Assembly (NCBI RefSeq): GCF_900199725.1
Contig: NZ_LT904902.1
Span: 921,964 to 985,963 of the forward strand
Direction: 5' to 3'
Source: Cytobacillus massiliigabonensis
GTDB lineage: Bacteria; Bacillota; Bacilli; Bacillales; Cytobacillaceae
DNA: 64,000 nt
Both the position numbers and the translations under genes were made by a program. The notes below the pieces were generated by a model, which had not been told where the DNA came from, made no database searches, and saw nothing but the letters and a program-made list of their open reading frames with translations. Positions 53,908 through 62,670 of this stretch are shown here, one piece after another; the first letter of the stretch is position 1, and the number at the start of each line of letters is the position of its first letter.

Positions 53908-53945
53908 CGGAATTGCATTGGTGAGATTTCTTACTTTAATCTCTG

Positions 53946-54389
53946 TCATGTGGCTGTTAACGGATTCTCTTGTTTAATTTCCTTTATGGATAAATGCAGA
54001 CTATAATTTCCATATTCGAGAAGTTCATTAAGAAAAAGATTTAACTGATCTTGTGATTTCACTTTTATTTTTATATGGTAGCAGCCTTCTCCCGATACCC
54101 GGTGAACTTCAAGTACTTCATTTCGATCCTGAACAAAACGGATAAACGAATCATGGTTTGCTGTTTTCATATAAATAATCACAAACGCAGTAAAAGTCAG
54201 TCCTACCTTCATTTCATCAACTAATAAGGTGTAGGCTTTAATTACCCCGCTATCCTCTAGTTTTTTAATACGGTTCCCTACTGCCTGCCCTGTCATATGA
54301 ATTTGCTGACCGAGATCTTTCCATTGAATACGTGAATTTTCGGATAGTAACCGAAGGATCTGAAAATCAATGTTATCAAGTTCCATCAT
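53946..54389 (-). CDS. Lrp/AsnC-family regulator
   Basis: 147 residues. The N-terminal helix-turn-helix (FQILRLLSENSRIQWKDLGQ, then HMTGQAVGNRIKKLEDSGVI) and the C-terminal RAM effector domain (VHRVSGEGCYHIKIKV) are complete. Such proteins sense amino acids as octamers. AAAGGAATTT precedes the ATG pair. It is divergent from the isochorismatase gene 120 bases away and may regulate it; the redox operon downstream has its own promoter. Confidence 0.93.
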   Translation of the reverse strand: MMELDNIDFQILRLLSENSRIQWKDLGQQIHMTGQAVGNRIKKLEDSGVIKAYTLLVDEMKVGLTFTAFVIIYMKTANHDSFIRFVQDRNEVLEVHRVSGEGCYHIKIKVKSQDQLNLFLNELLEYGNYSLHLSIKEIKQENPLTAT

Positions 54390-54506
54390 AAATTCCTTTC
54401 ACCATGAAATGTTTTAATCCAAAAGGGTTTCATCAAAGTATCGATAGAAATAACTATCTTCTTTATCATTATATTGTAGCAAAATATTATGAATGAGGTG
54501 GATAAA

Positions 54507-55058
54507 ATGAGTTCAGCTTTAATCATTGTCGATATTCAAAACGACTATTTTCCAAACGGAAAGATGGAGTTAAGCAACCCTGATCAAGCAGCTGCTAATG
54601 CCGCTAGAGTTCTTGATTGGTTTAGACAAAATAACAAAGAAAATATTTTTCATGTTCAGCATATCGCAAATAGCCCGGAGTTAGGCTTCTTCCTTCCAAA
54701 TACAAAGGGGGCTGAACTACATGAAACGGTTCTGCCATTAGAACATGAAAACTTGATCGTAAAAAATTTCCCTAACAGCTTTTTAAAGACTGATTTAGAA
54801 AGCAAATTAAGAGAAAAAGGTGTAACCAAGGTTATCGTTGTAGGGATGATGACACATATGTGTATTGATGCCACTGTTAGGGCTGCAGTCGATCTAGGCT
54901 TTGAAACTACATTAATTGAAGATGCTTGTGCGACAAGGGACTTATCTTATGAAAATAAAGTCGTGCCAGCAGAACAAGTTCATTATGCGTTTGTCAGCGC
55001 ACTTAACGGCATGTATGCCAATGTAATTTCAACTGAAGATTTCCTAAAACAAAACTAA
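54507..55058 (+). CDS. Isochorismatase-family cysteine hydrolase
   Basis: 183 residues. The catalytic triad is D9 (IIVDIQNDYF), K86 (IVKNFPNSFL) and C119 (GMMTHMCIDATVRAA). The family hydrolyses isochorismate, nicotinamide or other amides and ethers. Overall it is nearer to the YwoC/PncA-like stand-alone enzymes than to siderophore isochorismatases. GAGGTGGATAAA precedes the ATG at 54507. A terminator follows immediately. Confidence 0.92.
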   Translation: MSSALIIVDIQNDYFPNGKMELSNPDQAAANAARVLDWFRQNNKENIFHVQHIANSPELGFFLPNTKGAELHETVLPLEHENLIVKNFPNSFLKTDLESKLREKGVTKVIVVGMMTHMCIDATVRAAVDLGFETTLIEDACATRDLSYENKVVPAEQVHYAFVSALNGMYANVISTEDFLKQN

Positions 55059-55071
55059 CACAATATATAAA

Positions 55072-55102
55072 TGGGAGTTTGTTTAAAAACAAACTCCCTT
55101 CG
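55072..55102 (+). terminator. Terminator of the isochorismatase-family gene
   Basis: GGGAGTTTGTTT pairs with AAACAAACTCCC around a short A-rich loop, followed by TTCG. It lies 14 bases after the stop. Confidence 0.8.
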
Positions 55103-55118
55103 TGTATGCATGAGATTG

Positions 55119-55925
55119 CATAGGCGGAGATTTTCCGGCTATTTTATAGAAAGGAAGCTTAAGCGGCAGAATAAGCGGAAATTTTCCCGTTAACTGCCCT
55201 AAAAAAAACAAAATCCAATGATTTGACTGCAATAAGCGGAGTTTTTCCGCTTATTCTATAAAAAGTAGCTTAAAAGGCAGATATAAGCGGAAATTTTCCG
55301 GTTAACTGCCCTAATAAAGACAAAATAAAATGATTTGACTGCAATAAGCGGAGTTTTTCCGCTTATTCTATAAAAAGTAGCTTAAAAGGCAGATATAAGC
55401 GGAAATTTTCCGGTTAACTGCCCTATAAAAGACAAAATAAAATGATTTGACTGCAATAAGCGGAGTTTTTCCGCTTATTCTATAAAAAGTAGCTTAAAAG
55501 GCAGAAATAAGCGGAAATTTTCCGGTTAACTGCCTTAAAAAAGACAAAATAAAATGATTTGACTGCAATAAGCGGAGTTTTTCCGCTTATTCTATAAAAA
55601 GTAGCTTAAAAGGCAAAAATAAGCGGAAATTTTCCGGTTAACTGCCCTATAAAAGACAAAATCCAATGATTTGACTGCAATAAGCGGAGTTTTTCCGCTT
55701 ATTCTATAAAAAGTAGCTTAAAAAGCAGAAATAAGCGGAAATTTTCCGGTTAATTGCCCTAATAAAGACAAAATCCAATGATTTGGCTGCAATAAGCGGA
55801 GTTTTTCCGCTTATTATATAAAAAGTAGCTTAAAAGGCAGAAATAAGCGGAAAAATTCCCTTTATTTTTAAGGAAATATCGGTATTTCCCAATTTAAGCG
55901 GAATATCTCCGTCTATTTTCAAACA
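55119..55925. repeat. 112-bp tandem repeat array, about seven units
   Basis: AATAAGCGGAGTTTTTCCGC starts at 55231, 55343, 55455, 55567, 55679 and 55791, an exact 112-base period, with a degenerate unit before and a divergent end after. Each unit carries two palindromes, AAGCGG-AGTTTTT-CCGCTT and TAAGCGGAAATTTTCCGGTTA, separated by AGTAGCTTAAAAGGCAG and a GACAAAATAAAATGATTTG linker. It fills the whole gap between two genes and contains no ORF. Confidence 0.96.
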
Positions 55926-55944
55926 CAGTATAATTAACAGGCAG

Positions 55945-56562
55945 TTAACTTATTAAATAATCGCTGCCTACCCGTTTGAAAAATTTATAAAAGGTTTCCC
56001 GCTTTTTTCCCTCTTCTGAATAGACCTCGATGATTTTTTCTACTGTTTCATACAATTCTTCTGGCGTTAAATTCTCCTTTAGCAATGAACCAACCTCGGC
56101 GTCTTTCCCTTTTGCTTTTCCTCCAGCATATAAATGGTAATGATCTCTAATCTTCATCACACCTATGTCGCTTAACATCGGTTCACCACAGCCAATGGGA
56201 CAGCCTGTGTAAGCAACCTTTAGCGTAAATGGGACGGGTTTTCCTGCGATGCGGCGATTTAGTTCTTTCGCAACCGGCATTCCTTCCTCTTCTTCCCCTT
56301 TGCAAAAATTACAGGTTCTTAAGCTCTTTACAAAGTTTCCAACTGGATAGCAAGCCAATCCAACGCTCTGAAATTCCTCTATAATCTCTTCTATGTTTGA
56401 TTCCGGAATTTCTATATAGAGCTGCTGGAATGTAGTTAACTCCAGTTCCTCGTCTTCATTCATATATTTTGATAGAGTGATAAGTTGTTTTGCGTTAAGT
56501 TTTGCTCCAAATCCTATGCCTCCATTTATGGCAATCTTGACTTTTTTCCCACTGTCCTCCAT
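55945..56562 (-). CDS. Nitrite/sulfite reductase ferredoxin-half domain protein
   Basis: 205 residues. The N-terminal half is the ferredoxin-like domain (GGIGFGAKLNAKQLITLSKY). The second half has cysteine sites in RTCNFCKG and YTGCPIGCGEPMLSD that would hold a 4Fe-4S cluster coupled to siroheme. The protein is about one third of a full sulfite reductase, like other small stand-alone siroheme proteins whose reaction is unknown. GGAGGAAAAGTGAG precedes the ATG at 56562. It follows copA by about 80 bases on the same strand, so it may be copper-induced. Confidence 0.8.
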   Translation of the reverse strand: MEDSGKKVKIAINGGIGFGAKLNAKQLITLSKYMNEDEELELTTFQQLYIEIPESNIEEIIEEFQSVGLACYPVGNFVKSLRTCNFCKGEEEEGMPVAKELNRRIAGKPVPFTLKVAYTGCPIGCGEPMLSDIGVMKIRDHYHLYAGGKAKGKDAEVGSLLKENLTPEELYETVEKIIEVYSEEGKKRETFYKFFKRVGSDYLIS

Positions 56563-56642
56563 CTCACTTTTCCTCCATTTAATGCCAGTTAAGTATAAAA
56601 TATACCTGCCGCTCCATAAAGTGACAGGTACCATCAACCATT

Positions 56643-59069
56643 TTATTTATCTAATTTTACTCTTTGTAAACGCAAAGCGTTCAAGACAACAGACACCGAA
56701 CTAAAGGCCATTGCTGCGCCAGCTACCCATGGTGCTAGAAACCCGATTGCAGCAATCGGAATCCCAATTGTATTATAGGCAAATGCCCAGAATAAGTTTT
56801 GCTTAATATTACGCATCGTTTTCCGGCTCATTAAAATGGCATCCGCAATACTATTTAAGTCACCTCGAATCAAGGTAATATCCGCAGCTTCCATTGCAAC
56901 ATCTGTACCTGTGCCAATCGCCATCCCAATATCAGCCGTAGCCAGTGCTGGTGCGTCATTAATCCCGTCACCAACCATTGCCACCTTCTTGCCCTGATCT
57001 TGAAGCTTTTTCACTTCTTCTGCTTTGCCTTCAGGCAGCACTTCTGCAATGACTGCATCAACGCCTACCTCTTTGCCAATTGCTTGGGCTGTACGTTCAT
57101 TATCACCTGTCATCATTATTACCTTGATGCCCATATCTTGTAATCGGCGCACAGCCTCCCGAGATGTATCTTTAATCGTATCTGCTACAGCAACTAGCCC
57201 GGCATATTGCCCATTAATTCCGGCTAGCATGGCTGTTTTCCCGTTCTTTTCTAGCTCCTCCATTACTGGAAGTACAGTTGTAATGTTAATCCCATATTGC
57301 TGCATGAGTTTCCGTGTACCAATGACAATCCCTTGACCTGAAACTGTCGCTTGCACGCCATAGCCTGGAATTGCTTCGAAGAATTGGACATGACCAAGTT
57401 CGATCCCTTTTTCTTGAATCCCTTGAACGATTGCTTCTGCTAATGGGTGCTCAGATTGCTTTTCTGCCGCACCAATCAATGATAAAAACTTCTCTTCCTC
57501 TTGACCATCTGCTACTAAAACATCTGTTAAGACAGGTTTCCCATGTGTAACCGTACCTGTTTTATCAACTACTACTGTGTCAATGCTTTGCGTTTGCTCT
57601 AAATGCTCTCCGCCTTTGAACAAAATCCCAAATTCTGCTGCGCGGCCCGAACCTGCCATAATGGAAGTCGGTGTTGCTAAACCAAGGGCACACGGACAAG
57701 CAATAACAAGTACCGCAATTAACACTTCAAGTGCCGGTGTAAACTCACCTGGTTGAACAAAGATGATCCATACCAAAAAGGTTACAATAGCAATCCCCAC
57801 TACAATCGGTACGAAAATTCCTGAAATTTGGTCTGCCATCCGTTGGATTGGCGCTTTCGAGCCTTGTGCATCTTCTACTACTTTAATAATTTGAGCTAAT
57901 GCTGTATCACGCCCAACTCTTGTTGCTTTCATTTTAATGAATCCATTTTTGTTAATTGTTGATCCATATAAAATGTCACCAGCTTTTTTATCCACTGGCA
58001 GGCTTTCACCTGTTAACATCGATTCATCAACAGCTGTCGTTCCTTCTGCTACTTCCCCATCCACTGGGATTTTCTCACCTGGCTTCACTAAAATCGTGTC
58101 ACCAATGACTACCTCTTCTAATGGGATTTCTTTTTCAACTCCATCACGGACAACGATGGCAGTTTTCGCTTGAAGGCCCATTAATTTCTTTATTGCTTCT
58201 GATGAACGGCCTTTTGCTTTGGCTTCGAATAATTTACCTAAAAGAATAAGTGTGATTAATACAGCGCTTGTTTCAAAATAAAGTTGTGGACCATGATGTG
58301 AACCCGCTGTAACAATTGCCTGATATACACTATAAAAATAAGCTGCGGAAGTACCCATGACAACGAGCACATCCATATTGGCACTCCCATTGCGAAGTGC
58401 TTTATATGCACCCACATAAAACTGTTTCCCGATTATAAATTGTACTGGTGTTGCCAAAATCAGCTGTATCCACGGGTTCATTAAGAAATCTGGTACATAT
58501 AGAAACGATGTAAAGGAAAAGTGTCCGACCATCGTCCATAATAATGGCAGCGATAATATCGCAGAAATAATGAATTTACGCTGTTGATCTTTAATATGCT
58601 TTTCACGGTGATCTGTTTGTTCCTTTTCATCTTGCTTTTGATGTGCACCGTAACCCAGCTTCTCTACCTTTGCAATAATGTCTGAAATCGTTATTTCTGA
58701 AGGGTTAAATTCGATTGTTGCTTTTTCAAGCGCCAAATTGACGTTCGCAGCCGCAACACCTTCCATTTTGTTCAACCCTTTTTCAATACGTGTTGCACAT
58801 GCAGCACAAGTCATTCCGGTAATATCAAATTCTGCTTTTTGTTTTACAACACCGTAGCCAAGTGCTTCGATTTTCTTTTCAAAATCTTCCTCACTTAGTT
58901 TGGAAGGGTCATATTTTATCGATGACTTTTCAAGCGCTAGGTTAACGCTTGCTTGCTCGACGCCCTCCATTTTATTCAATCCTTTTTCAATGCGCGTCGC
59001 ACATGCGGCACAAGTCATTCCGGTAATTTGAATATTCGTTTCTTTAACAGCTTTACTTTCTGTACTCAT
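56643..59069 (-). CDS. copA: Copper-exporting P-type ATPase CopA
   Basis: 808 residues. Two N-terminal HMA domains, with C20/C23 and C88/C91 (both [10 protein letters not shown]). Then eight membrane helices with the CPC motif ([14 protein letters not shown]), DKTGT, TGES, HP in [12 protein letters not shown] and [12 protein letters not shown]. It pumps Cu+ out of the cytosol using ATP and receives it from CopZ. The ATG at 59069 follows AGAGAGGTGGAATATA. A CsoR operator lies at 59087-59106. Downstream is the siroheme-type protein. Confidence 0.97.
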   Translation of the reverse strand: MSTESKAVKETNIQITGMTCAACATRIEKGLNKMEGVEQASVNLALEKSSIKYDPSKLSEEDFEKKIEALGYGVVKQKAEFDITGMTCAACATRIEKGLNKMEGVAAANVNLALEKATIEFNPSEITISDIIAKVEKLGYGAHQKQDEKEQTDHREKHIKDQQRKFIISAILSLPLLWTMVGHFSFTSFLYVPDFLMNPWIQLILATPVQFIIGKQFYVGAYKALRNGSANMDVLVVMGTSAAYFYSVYQAIVTAGSHHGPQLYFETSAVLITLILLGKLFEAKAKGRSSEAIKKLMGLQAKTAIVVRDGVEKEIPLEEVVIGDTILVKPGEKIPVDGEVAEGTTAVDESMLTGESLPVDKKAGDILYGSTINKNGFIKMKATRVGRDTALAQIIKVVEDAQGSKAPIQRMADQISGIFVPIVVGIAIVTFLVWIIFVQPGEFTPALEVLIAVLVIACPCALGLATPTSIMAGSGRAAEFGILFKGGEHLEQTQSIDTVVVDKTGTVTHGKPVLTDVLVADGQEEEKFLSLIGAAEKQSEHPLAEAIVQGIQEKGIELGHVQFFEAIPGYGVQATVSGQGIVIGTRKLMQQYGINITTVLPVMEELEKNGKTAMLAGINGQYAGLVAVADTIKDTSREAVRRLQDMGIKVIMMTGDNERTAQAIGKEVGVDAVIAEVLPEGKAEEVKKLQDQGKKVAMVGDGINDAPALATADIGMAIGTGTDVAMEAADITLIRGDLNSIADAILMSRKTMRNIKQNLFWAFAYNTIGIPIAAIGFLAPWVAGAAMAFSSVSVVLNALRLQRVKLDK

Positions 59070-59086
59070 TATATATTCCACCTCTC

Positions 59087-59106
59087 TTATACCTATAAGG
59101 GGTATA
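59087..59106 (-). promoter_or_regulatory. CsoR operator of copA
   Basis: TATACCTATAAGGGGTATA: inverted TACC and GGGGTA half-sites directly before the copA ribosome site. CsoR is released from such sites by Cu+. Confidence 0.75.
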
Positions 59107-59142
59107 TTTCTTTGAAAATTAGAGAGTGCTATAGAAGCACTC

Positions 59143-59349
59143 TTATTCTACCTCATATCCTTGATCTTCAATCGTTTCTTTAATTTTATCAAGGGATACT
59201 TGCATTTCATTAAATGCTACTTCAACTTGAGCATCATTTAATTTAACCTTTACTTCGCTAACACCTTCTAATTGACCTACGCTTCCTTCGATTGAATTTA
59301 CACAATGTCCACATGACATCCCTTGTACGTTTAATGTTATATTCTTCAT
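59143..59349 (-). CDS. copZ: Copper chaperone CopZ
   Basis: 68-residue ferredoxin-like HMA protein with the Cu+ site GMSCGHC (C13, C16). It delivers copper to the HMA domains of CopA. AAAGGAGAGAAAAAAG precedes the ATG. An operator lies upstream at 59391-59407, so copZ has its own regulated promoter besides possible read-through from csoR. copA starts 74 bases downstream. Confidence 0.96.
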   Translation of the reverse strand: MKNITLNVQGMSCGHCVNSIEGSVGQLEGVSEVKVKLNDAQVEVAFNEMQVSLDKIKETIEDQGYEVE

Positions 59350-59390
59350 CTTTTTTCTCTCCTTTAATTAAAATTGATAGTTGGCGCAAT

Positions 59391-59407
59391 ATACACTATA
59401 GGGGTAT
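59391..59407 (-). promoter_or_regulatory. CsoR operator of copZ
   Basis: ATACACTATAGGGGTAT, an inverted pair about 40 bases before the copZ start. Confidence 0.65.
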
Positions 59408-59452
59408 AAAAATTATAAAAATTTTTTATTCCCTATCAAGTTATAAAGTTTT

Positions 59453-59785
59453 TTATTTTTTCATTAGCTTATGAATCGTTACAACTAATTCATCTAAAAC
59501 TTCTTCATCCCCATCTGAAAGGCGATCGACAACACAACCCTTTAAATGACCTTCCAAAAGAATTTTGGCCACGCTATTTAATGCAGACTGTGTAGCAGAA
59601 AGTTGTGTGATAATATCATCACAATAAACGTCCTTGTCAACCATTCCTTTGATTCCTCTAATTTGGCCTTCGATTCGATTTAATCGATTGGTTAAATCCT
59701 TTTTCACACGCTCTGGATGATGACTTTTCCGACAAGACGCAACATCCTCAGGATGACAAGCTACTTCTTTCACTGTGTTTTCCAT
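59453..59785 (-). CDS. csoR: Copper-sensing repressor CsoR
   Basis: 110 residues, all helical. The Cu+ ligands are C55 (VYCDDII), H80 and C84 (EGHLKGC), the C-H-C pattern of CsoR; CstR has no such histidine arrangement. LTNRLNRIEGQIRGIKGMVD binds DNA. The N-terminal extension with C10, C18 and several histidines is longer than usual. It represses copA and copZ and perhaps the redox operon at 53.9 kb. Its own upstream region carries a related operator. Confidence 0.96.
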   Translation of the reverse strand: MENTVKEVACHPEDVASCRKSHHPERVKKDLTNRLNRIEGQIRGIKGMVDKDVYCDDIITQLSATQSALNSVAKILLEGHLKGCVVDRLSDGDEEVLDELVVTIHKLMKK

Positions 59786-59818
59786 CGGTTCAACCTCCTA
59801 TCTTGATTTCATATTACC

Positions 59819-59836
59819 ATACCCTTGCTAGGTATG
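59819..59836 (-). promoter_or_regulatory. CsoR-type operator before csoR
   Basis: ATACCCTTGCTAGGTATG, a degenerate inverted pair. It suggests autoregulation. Confidence 0.55.
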
Positions 59837-59887
59837 TAAAGAAGAAATAATAAATTAATTTTATAGATCATGGAAACACCTTCCATA

Positions 59888-59930
59888 CAAGAAAAAGGAC
59901 ACTTTTTTAGTCAAGGAAAGTGTCCGATGG
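59888..59930 (-). terminator. Terminator within a dispersed repeat
   Basis: GGACACTTTCC pairs with AAAAAAGTGTCC on the minus strand, followed by TTTTTC. It lies after the small membrane-protein gene at 59979 and shields csoR. Confidence 0.8.
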
Positions 59931-59978
59931 CGAAAGATATGAAATATAAATACTTGTTGAAGAAAGATCCTGCTATGT

Positions 59979-60161
59979 TCAGTCCTTAATCATTTTCTTA
60001 GCAATCAAGCTGCCAGCTAAAGCAGAACCCGCTGCAATTATTGGGATAAATAATGTTGTGTTTAGTAATAATACAGTGAAATAACCAAAACTAAGGACTA
60101 ATACGAAAACAAATAAAAGGACAAAAATAGATTGTCGGACATTTAATTTCATTATGTTCAT
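59979..60161 (-). CDS. Small two-helix membrane protein (60 aa)
   Basis: Two hydrophobic helices (SIFVLLFVFVLVLSFGYFTV and FIPIIAAGSALAGSLIAKKM). AGGGGATTCAA precedes the ATG. No family is recognised. The terminator directly after it shows a separate transcript. Confidence 0.7.
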   Translation of the reverse strand: MNIMKLNVRQSIFVLLFVFVLVLSFGYFTVLLLNTTLFIPIIAAGSALAGSLIAKKMIKD

Positions 60162-60200
60162 TTGAATCCCCTGTTCATGGATAGCTCTCCATTAATCCAT

Positions 60201-60719
60201 TTAATATGTACACCAAAATACACTTTCAGCTATCGGTTCAATGGCGGGAACCTTTATGAAATTTAACAAAAGGTCCGTATCGCTCGCTCCAACATATTCA
60301 TCTGTATCTACATTATAATATTGAACTACCTCAACCTTGTAAAAGCCATTTTCAATATCAAACTTATAATTGGAACAATTTTGATCAGGCACGTTCTGAT
60401 CTTCAAACTGAGCAGCCATTGTAAGGCAGTCATAATCCACTAAATATAGCTGATTTTCCGTTACTTCTATATACCCTGCTGCTTTCCTAAAGCATGAATG
60501 CTCTATTTCTTCTGTCCCTACTTTAACATCCACTTTCCAAGAATGTTCAATTCCTTCTTCCGTCATTTGAAAAACCAAAATGTGCCCTTGTTTCATTTCG
60601 TCTCCAAAATGCTGCAAAAGACTATCAAACTCCCAATCTTCATCTACGAATGAGTTGTATTTAGCCGCATTCGCCACCCCAATAAAATTAGTATCACCAA
60701 ACTTCATGCAAAACTTCAT
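60201..60719 (-). CDS. Unknown cytosolic protein (172 aa)
   Basis: No membrane segment. The N-terminus MKFCMKFGDTNFIGVANAAK and a core of beta strands (HILVFQMTEEGIEHSWKVDV, then YIEVTENQLYLVDYDCLTMA) suggest an immunity-protein-like fold. AAGGGGAGAGCAGA precedes the ATG. No toxin gene is adjacent. The function cannot be assigned. Confidence 0.75.
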   Translation of the reverse strand: MKFCMKFGDTNFIGVANAAKYNSFVDEDWEFDSLLQHFGDEMKQGHILVFQMTEEGIEHSWKVDVKVGTEEIEHSCFRKAAGYIEVTENQLYLVDYDCLTMAAQFEDQNVPDQNCSNYKFDIENGFYKVEVVQYYNVDTDEYVGASDTDLLLNFIKVPAIEPIAESVFWCTY

Positions 60720-60784
60720 TCTGCTCTCCCCTTCGTTTATTATTTTTTGAATAGTAAGCTCTGCTATTATGCAATCTTGATTTT

Positions 60785-61010
60785 CGTGTATGAATAAGCG
60801 GATAATTTCCGTCTAATTTACAAAAAAGAAGCTTAAACAGCAGAAATAAGCGGAGAAATTCCGGTTAACTGCTCTAAATTAGACAAAATCCAAAGATTTG
60901 GATCCTATAACCGGAAAAATTCCCCTTATTTTTAAGGAAAAATCGATATTTCCCAATTTAAACGGAAATTTTCCGTTTATTTTTTAAATGCAGGAAAAAT
61001 CAACATTCAG
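60785..61010. repeat. Dispersed palindrome repeat, copy at 60 kb (reverse orientation)
   Basis: ATAAGCGGATAATTTCCGTC, AAGCGGAGAAATTCCGGTTAA, ACCGGAAAAATTCCCCTTAT, AAATCGATATTTCC and AAACGGAAATTTTCCGTTTA in the reverse order of the 44-kb copy. No gene lies between 60720 and 61140. Confidence 0.9.
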
Positions 61011-61140
61011 TTATAAAAGAGCATTTGAATAAAGCTAAAGAATATAGATTGCCATCCTTATTTTGGAATTGCGCCTTTTCCTTCACAAGTTGATCGTTCT
61101 ACTTCTTCCATATAAAATTTTTAAAAATACATTCATCCAA

Positions 61141-61734
61141 TTAATATTTTTTCGCTAATAAATAGTTCAATCTTTGTTTAACTGACTCCCATTCACTATC
61201 AATAATACTGTAAAATATATTATCGTGAATGGTACCGTCTGCCTTTACCCTATGTTTACGAAATACTCCTTCTTTTGTTGCCCCTATTCGTTCAACTGCT
61301 TTTTGTGATCGCACGTTTTGTCCGCTAACTGAAAATTGGACACGAAGGACTTTTAATTGTTCAAAGCAATACGTAAGTAATAACAATTTACATTCAGTGT
61401 TTACCTTTGTTTTCCAAACCTTCGGTGAAAGCCAGGTCCAGCCTATTTCCACATTCCTATTTCCTTTATCAATATCACCAATGCGAGTTGTTCCTATTAC
61501 TCGGCCAGTTTTTTTATCCTTAATAATAAATGGGATTTGTTTACCCTCCTTTTTATTATTAACAGCCATTATTAATACTTGTTCCAAATCATCCACTGTG
61601 TTAATTTCTCTCCACGTGTATTTCCATACTTCAGGGCTCTGTAACGCTTCAAATAATAATTCCACATCCTTTAATTCAAGAGGAATAAGTGAAACCGTCT
61701 CTCCTTCAAGAGTTAGATCCTTTTCAATTTCCAT
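61141..61734 (-). CDS. GNAT acetyltransferase (RimJ/RimL-like)
   Basis: 197 residues. ETVSLIPLELKDVELLFEAL opens the RimL-type domain. DKGNRNVEIGWTWLSPKVWK and the VSGQNVRSQKAVERIGATKE segment are characteristic, followed by GVFRKHRV. These enzymes acetylate protein N-termini or antibiotics. AAAAAGGGAGAGAGCTGCA precedes the ATG at 61734. It stands alone. Confidence 0.9.
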   Translation of the reverse strand: MEIEKDLTLEGETVSLIPLELKDVELLFEALQSPEVWKYTWREINTVDDLEQVLIMAVNNKKEGKQIPFIIKDKKTGRVIGTTRIGDIDKGNRNVEIGWTWLSPKVWKTKVNTECKLLLLTYCFEQLKVLRVQFSVSGQNVRSQKAVERIGATKEGVFRKHRVKADGTIHDNIFYSIIDSEWESVKQRLNYLLAKKY

Positions 61735-61887
61735 TGCAGCTCTCTCCCTTTTTCCCACATAGCCAGTTAGCAGTTGTACCTATAAATTCCATACTAATAA
61801 GAACGTCTCCTTCTTTTACAAAGAAAGAGCGTCATTCTTGCTGAAGATTGCACCGATGACATACGTTCAATTTTAAAATAATCCACT

Positions 61888-62031
61888 TTATGTACTGATC
61901 TTGTGAAGCTGCAAGATGATTACTGCTGCCACAACAAGAAGGGAAACTGTCAGAAAAATAACTGCAAGCACGAATTGCCCGCTTGCATACAAAGCTGCGG
62001 ACGCAGCAATGAACACAACTAGCTTAAGCAT
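61888..62031 (-). CDS. Small hydrophobic protein (47 aa)
   Basis: MLKLVVFIAASAALYASGQF and VLAVIFLTVSLLVVAAVIIL form two closely spaced helices, ending LQLHKIST. It begins 18 bases after the Nudix stop on the same strand without an obvious ribosome site, so expression would need coupling. The coding pattern is convincing, translation less so. Confidence 0.5.
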   Translation of the reverse strand: MLKLVVFIAASAALYASGQFVLAVIFLTVSLLVVAAVIILQLHKIST

Positions 62032-62049
62032 GGTTCGTATCGAGATGAA

Positions 62050-62535
62050 TTAATTCAATTCTATACGGAGTTTGTCTAATCTATAATCCTCAATTAAGTC
62101 GATGCTTCTTTTGTTCTCCACATAGCTTTTGATTTGCTCGTTAATATTTGGGATCAGTAAAATGGAGTCTAGTTCCTCGAGAGGAATCCACTTGACTGCC
62201 GATTGGTTTAGATCAGGAAATTCGGGTAATTGCGGCATTGAATTATTCTTTATTTTACATTCAAAAATGAGATGTAATGCGTGTTGCTCATTGATATTAT
62301 AATTACCAGATTGTTGATGAGGGGCAAACTCGTAAATTAACGCTAATGGTCCAACATCCACTTGAGCTGTCGTTTCTTCTAACACTTCTCTTGCAACACC
62401 CTCAATTATCGTTTCACCTGGCTCCAGCCCTCCGCCGGGTAAATTATAATGAATCCCATTATCATCGTATTCAACTAAAAGGACAGAATTATTCTCGATA
62501 ATTAAAGCGGTACATCGAATTCTTACATGCGACAA
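62050..62535 (-). CDS. Nudix hydrolase
   Basis: 161 residues. The Nudix box is GGGLEPGETIIEGVAREVLE then EETTAQV, matching GX5EX7REUXEEXGU apart from its last glycine. It hydrolyses a nucleoside diphosphate linked to an unknown moiety. The TTG at 62535 (SHVRIRCTALII) follows GAGGTGTGAAATC and gives the expected start of relatives; an ATG 15 bases upstream is the alternative. Confidence 0.92.
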   Translation of the reverse strand: MSHVRIRCTALIIENNSVLLVEYDDNGIHYNLPGGGLEPGETIIEGVAREVLEETTAQVDVGPLALIYEFAPHQQSGNYNINEQHALHLIFECKIKNNSMPQLPEFPDLNQSAVKWIPLEELDSILLIPNINEQIKSYVENKRSIDLIEDYRLDKLRIELN

Positions 62536-62670
62536 GATTTCACACCTCATTAGATAAAATTAGGATACTGTTTAAATATTTTATAAGCTTTTAAAGGGTT
62601 AAGAATACCTTTAACGAATTCTTAATAATGTTACTATTGTGATAAATAGTTATAGAAAGGTAGCGATAAT

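Noticed and set aside
55119..55925. CRISPR array
   Set aside because: The 112-bp period is too long, spacers are as conserved as repeats, and no cas gene is present.
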